Assembly: GCF_026343125.1 (NCBI RefSeq)
Contig: NZ_JAPEMB010000001.1
Location: 2,976,001-3,040,000, forward strand
Direction: 5' to 3'
Origin: Streptomyces sp. NBC_00094
GTDB taxonomy: Bacteria > Actinomycetota > Actinomycetes > Streptomycetales > Streptomycetaceae
Length of the DNA: 64,000 bases
In this document: positions 20,483-29,124 of the stretch, one piece after another
How positions within the stretch are numbered: position 1 is the stretch's first letter
Layout of the letters: the number at the start of each line of letters is the position of its first letter
Position numbers and translations under genes: made by a program
The notes under the pieces: generated by a model
Seen by the model: the letters and a program-made list of their open reading frames with translations, nothing else
Databases searched by the model: none
Told to the model about the DNA's origin: nothing

Positions 20483-20503
20483 ACCCGTTACCTTTCTGTG
20501 ATC
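20483..20503. promoter_or_regulatory. 21-bp motif, copy 2 (upstream of the aminophosphonate operon)
   Basis: ACCCGTTACCTTTCTGTGATC lies 84 nt before the FAD oxidase start and matches copy 1 at 18 of 21 positions. An adjacent GGACCAGACC at 20477-20486 resembles half-site arrangements of HutC-type GntR regulators. Confidence 0.55.
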
Positions 20504-20533
20504 CAGGCGGGAGGTCGTGCCGATAGGGCGGAG

Positions 20534-21292
20534 TCAGTCCTGGCGGCCCAGGTGCGCGGTGAAGCTGAAGCGGTCGCCGCGGTAGAGGGTGCGGACCCGC
20601 TCCAGGGGCCGGCCCGCGGTGTCCCGGGAGACGCGGTGGAGCAGCAGCATCGGCAGCGCGGGCGGGGTGCCGATGAGCAGGGCCTCGCGCGGGGTCGCGA
20701 GCACGGTCTCGATCCGCTCGTCGGCGTCACCGAAGGTCACGCCGAGGCGCTCGTGGAGGTAGGCGTAGAAGGAGGAGTCCGGGTCGAACTCGACGTCCAG
20801 GCGCGGGGCGCGGGCCTCGGAGACGTACGTGCTCTCCAGGCCGACCCGCTCGTCGTCGGCGAGCAGCACCCGCTCCATGTGCCAGACGGGCTCGCCGCGT
20901 TCGGCGCCGATCTCGGGCGCGAGCGCCTCGGGGCAGGGGAAGCGGTCGAGCGAGATCAGGCTGCGGCCGGGGCGGCGGCCCTGGCGGCGTACGCCCTCCG
21001 TGTAGCTGGCGAGCGAGAGGGGCTGTTCGAGCTTGGGGCCCGCGACGACCGTGCCCCGGCCCTGGCGGCGCAGCCGTCCCTCCAGGAGGAGTTCACGCAG
21101 CGCCTGCCGGACGGTCTCGCGGGACACCTCGTACCGGACGGCGAGGTCGCGCTCGGTGGGCAGCAGCCCGCCCTCACCCAACTCGTCGACGAGCAGGGAG
21201 AGTTTCGCCTTCACTGCGTAGTACTTGGGGACCCGGCCGTGCTCGGGGATGCCGGAACGGACGGGGGCGCCGGGGTCGGTCTGGTAGTTCAC
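20534..21292 (-). CDS. GntR/HutC-family regulator of the aminophosphonate operon
   Basis: 252 aa with an N-terminal winged HTH (LPTERDLAVRYEVSRETVRQALREL, about 44-70) and a C-terminal UTRA effector domain (DSSFYAYLHERLGVTF). HutC-type proteins usually repress catabolic operons until a pathway metabolite binds. It lies 134 nt upstream of the FAD oxidase gene on the same strand. Its probable targets are itself and the operon, and perhaps the secreted phosphohydrolase. It has a PhnF-like role by context, not by sequence proof. Confidence 0.88.
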   Translation of the reverse strand: MNYQTDPGAPVRSGIPEHGRVPKYYAVKAKLSLLVDELGEGGLLPTERDLAVRYEVSRETVRQALRELLLEGRLRRQGRGTVVAGPKLEQPLSLASYTEGVRRQGRRPGRSLISLDRFPCPEALAPEIGAERGEPVWHMERVLLADDERVGLESTYVSEARAPRLDVEFDPDSSFYAYLHERLGVTFGDADERIETVLATPREALLIGTPPALPMLLLHRVSRDTAGRPLERVRTLYRGDRFSFTAHLGRQD

Positions 21293-21387
21293 CGGGGGAT
21301 CGTCGCAGACGGGGATGAACGGGGAGGTGTACGGAACGTGACTCGGGGGTGTTGGGGGCGGCGGGTTGGTGGGCGGAGGTGCGTGGC

Positions 21388-22404
21388 TCAGTGGTGCCGG
21401 TGACGGCGGGCGGTGCGGACGAGGGCGGCACCGAGCAGGACGAGCGCGGCGGCGAACGGGGCCAGGAGCAGGGCGTCCCGGTCGGACTCCCGCCCCGTGC
21501 GGGCGAGTTCGTCGCTCGGGACCCTGCCGATGTCTCCCTTCGGACCTCTCGGGTCCCTCGGGTCCCTCGGGTCGCTCGGGGCCTTGGCGGTGGGGGTCGG
21601 CGGGCTCGACGCGTCCCCGGTCGCCTCGGGCGTACCGGAGGGGTCGGGTACGGCGGGCCCGACGGTCAGGCGGTAGTCGCCGGACTCGCCGACCCAGTCG
21701 CCGTCGCCGCCTCTGCGCTGGACGACCGCGGCGGTCACGACGACCTCGTCGGGGGCGGTGTCCTTACGGAAGGAGAGCCGCACGGGGACGGTGAGCGTCC
21801 CGCCCGCGGGGACCGCGAAGCCGCCGAAGCCCGTGAACGCGCCCACGTTCTCGGCCTCCTCGGTCGCCTCGAACGCCACGGGCCGCCAGCGCGCCGACCC
21901 GTCGTCGTAGAACTCGAACCGGACCTGGTCGGGCCGGAGCGAGCGCTCCCGGTCGGTGAGGACGAGCACGGGGTGGATGCCGGTGCAGGACGCCTCGGTG
22001 GTGTTGGTGAGGTCGAGGTTCCAGGCCTGGAAGGCGCCGCCGGCGGGGTACTCGGCCGGGCCGCCGCTGATCCGGGTCCCGAGCGGGAACCCTGCGTCGG
22101 AGGCCGTGCCGCAGGAGGGTGCGGGCGGGTCGGGTGCGGGGGCGGCGGGGGGCGGGGCCGCGACGGCGAGTGCGGCGGTCGCGGCGACCGTGGAGACGGC
22201 GACGGCCGACGCGGCCACCCACCTGGCCGCCGTGGCGATCACGGCCGCTCGCGGGGTCGGGGGCGGGGTCGTTCGCGCGGTCGGGGTCGTTCGCGCGGCC
22301 ACGGTCGTTCGCGCGGTCGGGGTCGCTCGCACGGCCACGGTCGCTCGCGCGGTCACGGCCGCGGCGAGGTGGGCGCTGCGCTGTCTCAGGGGGGCGGGGG
22401 CCAT
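21388..22404 (-). CDS. LAXTG-anchored surface protein
   Basis: About 338 aa from the ATG at 22404. An Ala/Thr/Arg repeat region leads into a hydrophobic signal (AASAVAVSTVAATAALAVAA). A Cys-containing beta domain (PSCGTAS, ASCTGIHP) follows, then a Pro/Asp/Arg linker (DPRDPRDPRGPKG). The end is a complete sorting signal: LARTG, a hydrophobic helix and RRHRHH. LAXTG is the motif preferred by Streptomyces class E sortases, one of which is encoded at 31153-32034. The start is uncertain because the first 40 codons sit in a 20-25 bp direct-repeat tract. Confidence 0.78.
   Translation of the reverse strand: MAPAPLRQRSAHLAAAVTARATVAVRATPTARTTVAARTTPTARTTPPPTPRAAVIATAARWVAASAVAVSTVAATAALAVAAPPPAAPAPDPPAPSCGTASDAGFPLGTRISGGPAEYPAGGAFQAWNLDLTNTTEASCTGIHPVLVLTDRERSLRPDQVRFEFYDDGSARWRPVAFEATEEAENVGAFTGFGGFAVPAGGTLTVPVRLSFRKDTAPDEVVVTAAVVQRRGGDGDWVGESGDYRLTVGPAVPDPSGTPEATGDASSPPTPTAKAPSDPRDPRDPRGPKGDIGRVPSDELARTGRESDRDALLLAPFAAALVLLGAALVRTARRHRHH
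22260..22370. repeat. Degenerate direct repeats near the start of the LAXTG gene
   Basis: GGTCGTTCGCGCGGTCGGGG-like units alternate with TCGCTCGCGCGGCCACGG-like units. On the minus strand they encode Thr/Ala/Arg repeats just before the signal peptide. Confidence 0.6.
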
Positions 22405-22529
22405 GGGGTGGCTGCCTTTGCTGCTCGCGGGCGTACGGGTCGGCCGCGACGCTGCCACGCCCGGACGGGCGGGCCGGGCAGCGACACCGTTCGCGCCCCC
22501 GGGCGGCCCGAGCAATCCGCCCGATCAGC

Positions 22530-23618
22530 CTATTGTCCGAAGATCGGAGCGAGAACCAGCCATGCCGCTCCCCCCGCGACCGCCACCGCCCGCGGGTCCG
22601 TGGCCACCGCGACCGGTGTCGGGAGCCCGAGCCCCGCGAGCACCTCCCGCACCCCGTCGGCGAACACCTCCGGCGCGCCGAGCACCACCCGCCCGCCCAG
22701 CAGGACCTGGTCGATGTCGAGGAGTCGTACGAGGTTGGCCGCGCCCGCGCCGAGGATCCGCGCGGCCTCGGCGAGCTCGCCGCGCGCGACCGCAGCGAGG
22801 CAGAGGACCTCCAGGCAGCCGCGCCCTCCGCAGTCGCACGGGGGCCCGTCGAGCTGGACGGTCTGGTGACCGAGCTCGCCCGCCCCCGTCCGGTCCCCGC
22901 GCAGCGGCGCGCCGCCGAGGACGAGGCCGGCGCCGAGCCCCGTACCGAGGTGGACGTAGGCGAAGGAGCCGGGTGCGGCGGGCCGCAGGGCGAGGCCGAG
23001 GGCGGCGGCGTTCGTGTCCTTGTCGAGGACGACGGCCAGCCCGAGGCGCCGGGCCAGCTCGTCCCGTACCGGATACCCGTCCCAGGAGGGGAAACCGGTC
23101 ACGCGCCCGGGCACCCCGGCCCGGTGGTCCAGCGGCCCGGGCATGGCGAGGCCGACTCCGACGACGGGGGCGGGGGCCGGGGCGTCTCCCGGCCCGTCCG
23201 CCAGCAGCGCCCGGACCTCCTCCGTCACCGCGTCCAGGACCGCTTCCGCGCCCGCCCCCAGGTCCACCGGCCTGCGGCGTGACGCCACGACCGTGCCCGC
23301 GAGGTCCGTCAGGAGGGTCGTCAGCTCGTCGCGGTCGAGGTGGACACCGACCGCGTACCCGGCGGAGGGCACCAGGCGCAGGACCGTGCGGGGCTTGCCA
23401 CCCGTCGAGGCGCGGTGGCCCGCCTCGGCGGCGAGGCCCTCGGCCCGGAGCCTGGCGGTGATCTTGCTGACGGCCTGCGGGGTGAGCCCGGTCCGCTCGG
23501 CCAGCTCCAGACGGCTGATCCCCGTCTCCCCCGCCGTCCGCAGCAGATCGAGCACGAGCGCCGCGTTGTGGCTGCGCAACGCCGGCACGTTCACGCCGCC
23601 AAGACCCCTCGCATACAT
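22530..23618 (-). CDS. ROK-family transcriptional regulator (NagC/XylR type)
   Basis: About 362 aa. The ATG at 23618 is preferred because GAGGGAG lies six bases upstream; a GTG at 23633 is possible. The N-terminal winged HTH (LELAERTGLTPQAVSKITARL) precedes the ROK domain, with a sugar-binding Gly-rich stretch (HLGTGLGAGLVLGG) and the zinc cluster CDCGGRGCLE. Such proteins repress sugar genes until the sugar binds. It is divergent from a Gfo/Idh/MocA dehydrogenase gene, with a palindrome between them, so that gene is the likely target. Confidence 0.92.
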   Translation of the reverse strand: MYARGLGGVNVPALRSHNAALVLDLLRTAGETGISRLELAERTGLTPQAVSKITARLRAEGLAAEAGHRASTGGKPRTVLRLVPSAGYAVGVHLDRDELTTLLTDLAGTVVASRRRPVDLGAGAEAVLDAVTEEVRALLADGPGDAPAPAPVVGVGLAMPGPLDHRAGVPGRVTGFPSWDGYPVRDELARRLGLAVVLDKDTNAAALGLALRPAAPGSFAYVHLGTGLGAGLVLGGAPLRGDRTGAGELGHQTVQLDGPPCDCGGRGCLEVLCLAAVARGELAEAARILGAGAANLVRLLDIDQVLLGGRVVLGAPEVFADGVREVLAGLGLPTPVAVATDPRAVAVAGGAAWLVLAPIFGQ

Positions 23619-23663
23619 CTGCTCCCTCTTCACGCCCCCATTGTCGCGGTCGCTTGCACTTTG

Positions 23664-23676
23664 GCAACAGCGTTGC
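23664..23676. promoter_or_regulatory. Palindromic operator between ROK regulator and dehydrogenase
   Basis: GCAAC-AGC-GTTGC lies midway in the divergent intergenic region, 46 nt from the ROK start and 14 nt from the dehydrogenase start. It is well placed to control both. Confidence 0.55.
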
Positions 23677-23689
23677 TTAAGTGAGGCGC

Positions 23690-24787
23690 ATGACTGGCAC
23701 CGACCCCCGTACCCCGCGCACCCCCCTCCGCGTCGGACTCGTCGGCTACGGCCTCGCGGGCTCCGTCTTCCACGCCCCGCTCATCGCCGCCTCCGAGGAC
23801 CTCGTCCTCGCCGCCGTCACCACCGGCAACCCCGAGCGGGCCGCCGAGGCCCGCGCCGCCCACCCGGGCGTACGGGTCGCGGCCGCCCCCGAGGAGCTGT
23901 GGGAGCGGGGGGCGGACGCGCTCGACCTGATCGTCGTCGCCTCCCCCAACAAGACGCACGTCCCGGTCGCCACCGCCGCCCTGGAGGCCGGCCTCCCGGT
24001 CGTCGTCGACAAGCCGCTCGCCGGGACCGCAGCCGAGGCGCGCGGCCTCGCGGCCCTCGCCGAGGAGCGGGGCCTGCTGCTCTCGGTCTTCCAGAACCGC
24101 CGCTGGGACAACGACTTCCTGACCCTCCGCCACCTCCTCGCCGAGGACGCGCTCGGCGAGGTCCAGCGCTTCGAGTCCCGCTTCGAGCGGTGGCGCCCGC
24201 AGCTCAAGGGCGGCTGGCGGGAGTCGGGCGCGCCCGAGGAGATCGGCGGGCTCCTCTACGACCTGGGCAGCCACGTCGTCGACCAGGCCCTCGTGCTCTT
24301 CGGCCCGGCGGTCTCCGTGTACGCCGAGTCGGACGTGCGCCGCCCGGGCGCCTCCGCCGACGACGACACCTTCCTCGCGGTCACGCACGCGAACGGGGTC
24401 CGCTCCCATCTGTACGTGAGCGCCACCACCGCCCAGCTCGGCCCCCGCTTCCGGGTGCTCGGGCAGCGCGCGGGCTTCGTGAAGTACGGGCTCGACCCGC
24501 AGGAGGCCGCTCTGCGCGAGGGGCTGCGACCGGTGCCCGGCACGGTCTGGGGCACGGAGCCGGAGCAGCTGTGGGGCCGGCTCGGCGCCGGGGAGTCCCC
24601 GGCGACCGGCGGCGGCACCCCGGTGCCGTCGCTGCCCGGCGACTACCCGGCGTACTACGCGGCCGTCGCCGCCGCCCTGCGCGGCACCGGCGAGAACCCG
24701 GTCACCGCACACGAGGCCGCCGCCGCGCTCGACGTCCTGGAGGCGGCGCGCCGGTCGGCCCGCGAGGGAATCACGGTGACCCTGTGA
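23690..24787 (+). CDS. Gfo/Idh/MocA-family NAD(P)-dependent oxidoreductase
   Basis: 365 aa with Rossmann motif GLVGYGLAGSVFHAPLI, the family's EKP-like site VVDKPLAGTAAEA, and the second-domain motif GGLLYDLGSHVVDQA. It should oxidise or reduce a sugar or inositol derivative. The specific substrate is unknown. A GTG at 23681 would add three residues. The following gene starts inside its stop codon (GTGA), so the two are co-expressed, probably under the divergent ROK regulator. Confidence 0.9.
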   Translation: MTGTDPRTPRTPLRVGLVGYGLAGSVFHAPLIAASEDLVLAAVTTGNPERAAEARAAHPGVRVAAAPEELWERGADALDLIVVASPNKTHVPVATAALEAGLPVVVDKPLAGTAAEARGLAALAEERGLLLSVFQNRRWDNDFLTLRHLLAEDALGEVQRFESRFERWRPQLKGGWRESGAPEEIGGLLYDLGSHVVDQALVLFGPAVSVYAESDVRRPGASADDDTFLAVTHANGVRSHLYVSATTAQLGPRFRVLGQRAGFVKYGLDPQEAALREGLRPVPGTVWGTEPEQLWGRLGAGESPATGGGTPVPSLPGDYPAYYAAVAAALRGTGENPVTAHEAAAALDVLEAARRSAREGITVTL

Positions 24788-25266
24788 GCGAGATCCCCGA
24801 ACTGGAGGCGCAGGAGGCCCGCCTGGTCCTCCCCCGCTTCACGTACGAGGACGCCTGGACGCTCGGCACCCTCCTCGTCGACCTGGCCCGGGAGCGCCGG
24901 GCGCCCGTCGCGATCGACATCCGGCGGGGCGCGCAGCAGCTGTTCCACTGCGCGCTGCCGGGGTCGAGCGCGGACAACGACGCCTGGATCGACCGGAAGC
25001 GGCGGGTCGTCGAGCGGTACGGCGTGAGCTCGTTCCTGGTCGGCGCCAGGTTCCGCGCGAAGGGGACGACGTTCGAGGCCTCCTCGCGCCTCGACCCCGA
25101 CCGGTACGCCGCGCACGGCGGTTCGTTCCCGGTCGCGGTCGAGGGCGCGGGGGTGGTCGGCTCGGTCACGGTCTCGGGGCTGCCGCAGGCCGAGGACCAC
25201 GCCCTGGTCGTCGAGGCGCTGGGGCTGCTGCTCAGCTCGTACGACTCCGGCGACGGCGGCGGCTGA
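24784..25266 (+). CDS. UPF0303/heme-degrading-domain (GlcG/HbpS-like) protein
   Basis: 160 aa, GTG start overlapping the upstream TGA. It matches the UPF0303 pattern ([53 protein letters not shown]). Such domains bind small ligands or heme; the biochemical role is not established. It is co-translated with the dehydrogenase. Its last 35 nt overlap the convergent choice-of-anchor gene. Confidence 0.85.
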   Translation: MSEIPELEAQEARLVLPRFTYEDAWTLGTLLVDLARERRAPVAIDIRRGAQQLFHCALPGSSADNDAWIDRKRRVVERYGVSSFLVGARFRAKGTTFEASSRLDPDRYAAHGGSFPVAVEGAGVVGSVTVSGLPQAEDHALVVEALGLLLSSYDSGDGGG

Positions 25267-26776
25267 CGGTCACGAGGATCCCGCCGCCGAGGGCGAGTCC
25301 GACGGCGGTGACGCCCATGACGATCTTCCCCGTGCCGGCGCCGGTTTCGGGGAGCTCGCCGTTGGGGCCGTGGTTGCCGCCGGAGTCGCCGTAACCGCCG
25401 GTGTCACCGTGACCGCCGCTGTCACCGCCGCCCGAGTCCCCGCCGGTCGAACCACCGGTCCAGCCACCGGTCGAACCGCCCGTCGAGCCGCCGGTGGTGG
25501 GGTCGGTGGGTGTGGGGGTCGGGTCGGTCGGCGTGGGGGTCGGATCCGTCGGGGTCGGCGTCGGATCGGTCGGCGTCGGGGTGGGGTCGGTCGGGGTCGG
25601 CGTCGGCGTGGGATCCGTCGGGGTCGGGGTCGGATCGGTCGGCGTCGGCGTGGGATCCGTCGGCGTCGGGGTCGGGTCGGTAGGGGTCGGGGTCGGCGTG
25701 GGATCCGTGCAGTTCGGAAGGTCGCCGTTGAACGGGTAGGCGTGCATCTCCTGGCCACCGCCGCCGGTGGCCTCCGAGGAGTGCGTCAGGTTCCCGGTGG
25801 TGAAGAAGCGGCCGTTCGTGCCCGGCATCGTGATCGTCGCCGTACTGGCCTGGTTGCCGATGAGCACGCTGCCCGCGAACTGGGCGGTGCCCTCGAACGT
25901 GATCGCCGTCGCGTCCGGGAAGTTCCACAGGACGCGGTCGCGCAGTCCGTCCGGCAACCCGGCGATGTAGGTGTCGACGGTGCGGTCCGCGCCGAGGACG
26001 TTGACGAGGACGGTCGCGTCGTCCGGGATGCCTGCGAAGGTGATGCCCTGCTGCCCGCCGCTCGCCGACTCCAGGTCGAAGTCGACGGTGAAGACCTGGA
26101 GCGCCGAGGTGCCGTCGCCGGTGAAGAGGGTCTCGGTGCCGTTGTTCTCGGCGGTGCCGGTGGGGGTGCGGGAGGCGCCGTCCACGTAGGCGTAGCACTG
26201 GCTCGCGTCGGTGAGCTGCCCCCGGAGGGCGGTGTACCGGTCGGCGGCCGCGGTGTCGTGGACCGGGGCGGGGGTCACCGTCCCGGAGAGCACGCCCCCG
26301 TACCGTACGACGCCCTTGACGTCGCCCTCCTCGGCGAGAAGGCTCTGGCCGGAGGCCACCGTGAGGTCCTTGCCGACGGTGAGGAAGTCGGTGCCGTCGT
26401 CGGGCGGGATGCGTGAGCCGGCGCCGACGATGCCGACGTTGTAGACGCTGGAGACGCCGGCACGCTTGTTCTGGTCGAAGCCCCCGAGGACGACGACCTT
26501 GCCCTCGGCCTCGGCCGCGGCCTCACGGACGAGGAAGTCGCCCCCCACGAAGATGTTGATGTTGTTGTCGCGGTAGACGACGGCGCCGCTGTTGATGCCG
26601 GGGTAGCCGTCGGGCGGGCACTTGCCCGGCAGGCAGGGGCCGAGGCCGCCGGGGAGCGGATCGGCGAAGCCGTTGACGGCCAGCGCACCGACCAGGGCGG
26701 TGGCTCCGACCGTGGCGGCGGCGATGACGGCGAGGCGGCGCCGGGCGGGCCGCCGATCATGCGTGATTTGTTCCAT
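25232..26776 (-). CDS. LPXTG-anchored choice-of-anchor A family surface protein
   Basis: About 514 aa. A signal peptide ends around NGFADP. A choice-of-anchor A domain (about 60-350) follows, rich in [12 protein letters not shown] and VLGGF motifs. A Thr-Pro-Asp repeat tract (TPTPTDP units), a Gly/Ser/Thr tract and a complete sorting signal LPETG-helix-RRRRR complete it. It should be covalently attached to peptidoglycan by a sortase. LPETG is unusual in Streptomyces, where LAXTG dominates. The gene ends inside the convergent UPF0303 gene. No clear ribosome site precedes the ATG at 26776. Confidence 0.88.
   Translation of the reverse strand: MEQITHDRRPARRRLAVIAAATVGATALVGALAVNGFADPLPGGLGPCLPGKCPPDGYPGINSGAVVYRDNNINIFVGGDFLVREAAAEAEGKVVVLGGFDQNKRAGVSSVYNVGIVGAGSRIPPDDGTDFLTVGKDLTVASGQSLLAEEGDVKGVVRYGGVLSGTVTPAPVHDTAAADRYTALRGQLTDASQCYAYVDGASRTPTGTAENNGTETLFTGDGTSALQVFTVDFDLESASGGQQGITFAGIPDDATVLVNVLGADRTVDTYIAGLPDGLRDRVLWNFPDATAITFEGTAQFAGSVLIGNQASTATITMPGTNGRFFTTGNLTHSSEATGGGGQEMHAYPFNGDLPNCTDPTPTPTPTDPTPTPTDPTPTPTDPTPTPTDPTPTPTPTDPTPTPTDPTPTPTDPTPTPTDPTPTPTDPTTGGSTGGSTGGWTGGSTGGDSGGGDSGGHGDTGGYGDSGGNHGPNGELPETGAGTGKIVMGVTAVGLALGGGILVTVSRRRRRSRTS
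25494..25710. repeat. Short tandem repeats encoding Thr-Pro-Asp
   Basis: Repeats of GTCGG(T/G)GT(C/G)GG type, with 18-24 bp periodicity, lie inside the choice-of-anchor gene. They are likely prone to length variation. Confidence 0.8.
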
Positions 26777-26852
26777 ATGCCGCAATATGCAAAAAGGATG
26801 ATGAAATGGCGACGTCCCACGCGGGACGCCGCCGATTTCACGCCTTCACAGG

Positions 26853-26932
26853 GCGGATCGCCCGGAGTGCGGACCGCCCGGAGTCCGGGATGCCCGGAGT
26901 CCGGGATGCCCGGAATACGGACCGCCCGGAGT
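26853..26932. repeat. Five tandem 16-bp repeats
   Basis: Five consecutive 16-mers follow the pattern (G/C/A)CGG(A/G)(T/C/A)(C/T)GCCCGGA(G/A)T with no spacer. The last unit ends on the first base of the FAH-gene stop codon. They fill the space behind that gene and may form alternative hairpins. Confidence 0.85.
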
Positions 26933-27789
26933 CAGGCGCCCTTGAGTTCCTGCCGCTGCCGACCGAGCCCCTCGACCTCCAGCTCGACGACGTCGCCGGG
27001 GCGCAGGTACGGCTTGGGCTCCGGCTGCCCCATGGCGACGCCTGCGGGCGTGCCGGTGTTGATGATGTCGCCGGGGTACAGGGTCATGAACCGGCTGACG
27101 TACCGGACGACTTCCGCGACCGGGAAGATCTGGTCGGAGGTGTGACCGTCCTGCTTGAGTTCGCCGTTGACCCAGAGGCGGAGGGAGAGGGCCTGCGGGT
27201 CCGGCACCTCGTCGGCGGTGACGAGCCAGGGGCCGAGCGGGTTGAAGGTCTCGCAGTTCTTGCCCTTGTCCCAGGTGCCGCCGCGCTCGATCTGCCACTC
27301 GCGCTCGGAGACGTCGTGGGCGACCGCGTAGCCGGCGACGTGCGCGAGGGCCTGCTCGTCGGTCTCCAGGTAGCGGGCGGTGCGGCCGATGACGATCGCG
27401 AGCTCCACCTCCCAGTCGGTCTTCACCGAGCCGCGCGGTACGAGCACGGTGTCGTCCGGGCCGACGACGGTGTCGGCGGCCTTGAGGAAGACGACGGGCT
27501 CGGCGGGGGTGGCCGCGCCGATCTCGGCGGCGTGGCCGTGGTAGTTCAGCCCGATGCACACGACCTTGCCGATCCGGCCGAGCGGCGGGCCGACGCGCAG
27601 CCCGGCGGCGTCGAGCGCGGGCAGCACGCCGGCCCCGGCCGCGGCCCGGATCCGGTCGAGCGCGGAGGCGTCGGCGAGCAGACTGCCGTCGATGTCGTCG
27701 ACCAGCGCGGACAGGTCGCGGAGCGTTCCGTCCTGGTCGAGCAGGGCGGGACGCTCGGCTCCCGGTGGGCCGACACGCAGCAGCTTCAT
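26932..27789 (-). CDS. Fumarylacetoacetate hydrolase (FAH) family protein
   Basis: 285 aa from the ATG at 27789 (ribosome site GGGAGA). The FAH fold is clear: VVCIGLNYHGHAAE, metal ligands in KTDWEVELAIVIG, AGYAVAHDVSEREWQ, and GDIINTGTPAGVAMG. Family members are hydrolases, isomerases or decarboxylases of diketo or hydroxymuconate acids; the substrate is not predictable. It is monocistronic, preceded by a 137-nt spacer without other features and followed directly by the 16-bp repeats. Confidence 0.92.
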   Translation of the reverse strand: MKLLRVGPPGAERPALLDQDGTLRDLSALVDDIDGSLLADASALDRIRAAAGAGVLPALDAAGLRVGPPLGRIGKVVCIGLNYHGHAAEIGAATPAEPVVFLKAADTVVGPDDTVLVPRGSVKTDWEVELAIVIGRTARYLETDEQALAHVAGYAVAHDVSEREWQIERGGTWDKGKNCETFNPLGPWLVTADEVPDPQALSLRLWVNGELKQDGHTSDQIFPVAEVVRYVSRFMTLYPGDIINTGTPAGVAMGQPEPKPYLRPGDVVELEVEGLGRQRQELKGA

Positions 27790-27926
27790 GGTCTTCTCCC
27801 TGTGGTCGAGGTGGGCCCGGGAAGGGCCCTGATGTGCCCCGGCCGATGGAGTGCGGCCATCGGAGGATTGGTCGATCCTCCAAGAGAACGGGTCACTCTG
27901 CAAGACCCCGTTCACGCACTGGACCC

Positions 27927-28646
27927 TTACGCATGAGTAGCAAGGGCCTCGGGCGCCTCCTTCTCCCGGAAGAGGAGGGCCCGCTCGACGGCGCTCCAGG
28001 TGGTGCTGGTGACGATGTAGAGGGCGGCGGCGAGGGGGACGACGGCGACCGTGATGAGGGTGGCGAAGGAGAGCAGCGGCATCACCTTGGCGATCGCGCC
28101 CGCGCCGGGCGTGGGCTGCCCCAGGTCGAGGGGCTGGGCCGCGAGCTGCTGCTTGGTACGGCGGTAGGTGAAGGCGGCCACGGCGGTGACGATCGCGAAG
28201 AGGACGAGATAGACCCGCCCCGCCGGTCCGAGGACACCGCCGTGGGCGAGGGCATCGGCCCAGTGGTCGCCGAGCGGGGCGGCGAAGAGCGTGTGTCCGG
28301 CCATGCGGTCGCCGGAGAACAGGTGGTACATGAGGAAGAACGCGGGTGCCTGGAGGAGGCTGGGCAGGATGCCGGCGAAGGGCGAGACCTTCTCCTTGGC
28401 GTGCAGCTCCAGGACCGCCTTCTGGAGTCGCTCGGGGTTCTTGGCGTGCTTCTTGCGAAGGGCGGCGAGCTGCGGGGCGATCCGGGTGCGGGCCTTCTGA
28501 CCGCGGGCCGCCGCCCGGGACAGCGGGTGGATCGCGAGGCGTACGAGCATCGTGAAGAGGACGATCGCGGCCGCCGTGGCGGTGGTGGCGAAGAGCGGCT
28601 GGAGCAGGTCGGCGAGCCGCTCGACCAGGGAAGCGAAAACGGACAA
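27927..28646 (-). CDS. YidC/Oxa1-family membrane insertase (paralogue)
   Basis: 239 aa from a TTG start at 28646, supported by GGAGG six bases upstream. It has five hydrophobic segments and the YidC core (RLAIHPLSRAAARGQKARTRIAPQLAALRKKH, then ILPSLLQAPAFFLMYHLF). The positively charged groove and coiled-coil hairpin are present. It should help insert membrane proteins. The main Streptomyces yidC lies near oriC with rnpA, so this is likely an accessory copy. It is transcribed after the small DUF6412-like gene. Confidence 0.88.
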   Translation of the reverse strand: MSVFASLVERLADLLQPLFATTATAAAIVLFTMLVRLAIHPLSRAAARGQKARTRIAPQLAALRKKHAKNPERLQKAVLELHAKEKVSPFAGILPSLLQAPAFFLMYHLFSGDRMAGHTLFAAPLGDHWADALAHGGVLGPAGRVYLVLFAIVTAVAAFTYRRTKQQLAAQPLDLGQPTPGAGAIAKVMPLLSFATLITVAVVPLAAALYIVTSTTWSAVERALLFREKEAPEALATHA

Positions 28647-28750
28647 GGGAGCCCTCCGTGGGGTCTCGTCGTGCCGGGAGAGATTCGGGTCTCGGCATGA
28701 CGGATCCGCGTGAGGACCTTCCGGTGTGCGTGGGCTCCGGTGCGGGCTCC

Positions 28751-29047
28751 CTACGCGGCCGTCGGGAGGGGACGGCCGGGAGCTCGGGGTCTGCGGCGGC
28801 CCGCGGCGTCGGGATCGCGCTGCGGCAGGAAGGCGGTGCGCCGCTCGCGGTCGCGTATCGCCGTACGGACGCGGGTGGAGGGGACGACCGGGGCCGTACG
28901 GGCGCCGATCAGGCCGCAGACGACGGTGGTCGCGGCGAGGACGACGGCGGCGGAGACGCTCGCACCGTCGGAGAGGAGCAGGTCGGCGAGGGCGACGAGG
29001 AAGAAGAGCGGCGCGAGCACGCGCAGGAGCAGGGTCCTGACGGTCAT
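28751..29047 (-). CDS. Small membrane protein (DUF6412-like)
   Basis: 98 aa with two hydrophobic segments (LLLRVLAPLFFLVALADLLL and SAAVVLAATTVVCGLIGA) and an Arg/Pro-rich cytoplasmic tail. It resembles short Streptomyces proteins found beside YidC paralogues. Its position 104 nt upstream of the insertase on the same strand suggests a linked role. Function unknown. Confidence 0.65.
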   Translation of the reverse strand: MTVRTLLLRVLAPLFFLVALADLLLSDGASVSAAVVLAATTVVCGLIGARTAPVVPSTRVRTAIRDRERRTAFLPQRDPDAAGRRRPRAPGRPLPTAA

Positions 29048-29124
29048 CCCCACCACCCCTCTCGCTCTTCGTTCTCCCGACTGCCGTCCGGCCGTCGTCT
29101 CACCCTGAGGACGCACGGGGTCGA

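Noticed and set aside
25370..26416. Long plus-strand frame with Gly/Val repeats
   Set aside because: Shadow of the choice-of-anchor gene, which has a signal peptide and a sorting signal on the minus strand.
26853..26932. CRISPR array
   Set aside because: The 16-bp units are contiguous with no spacers and no cas genes are nearby.
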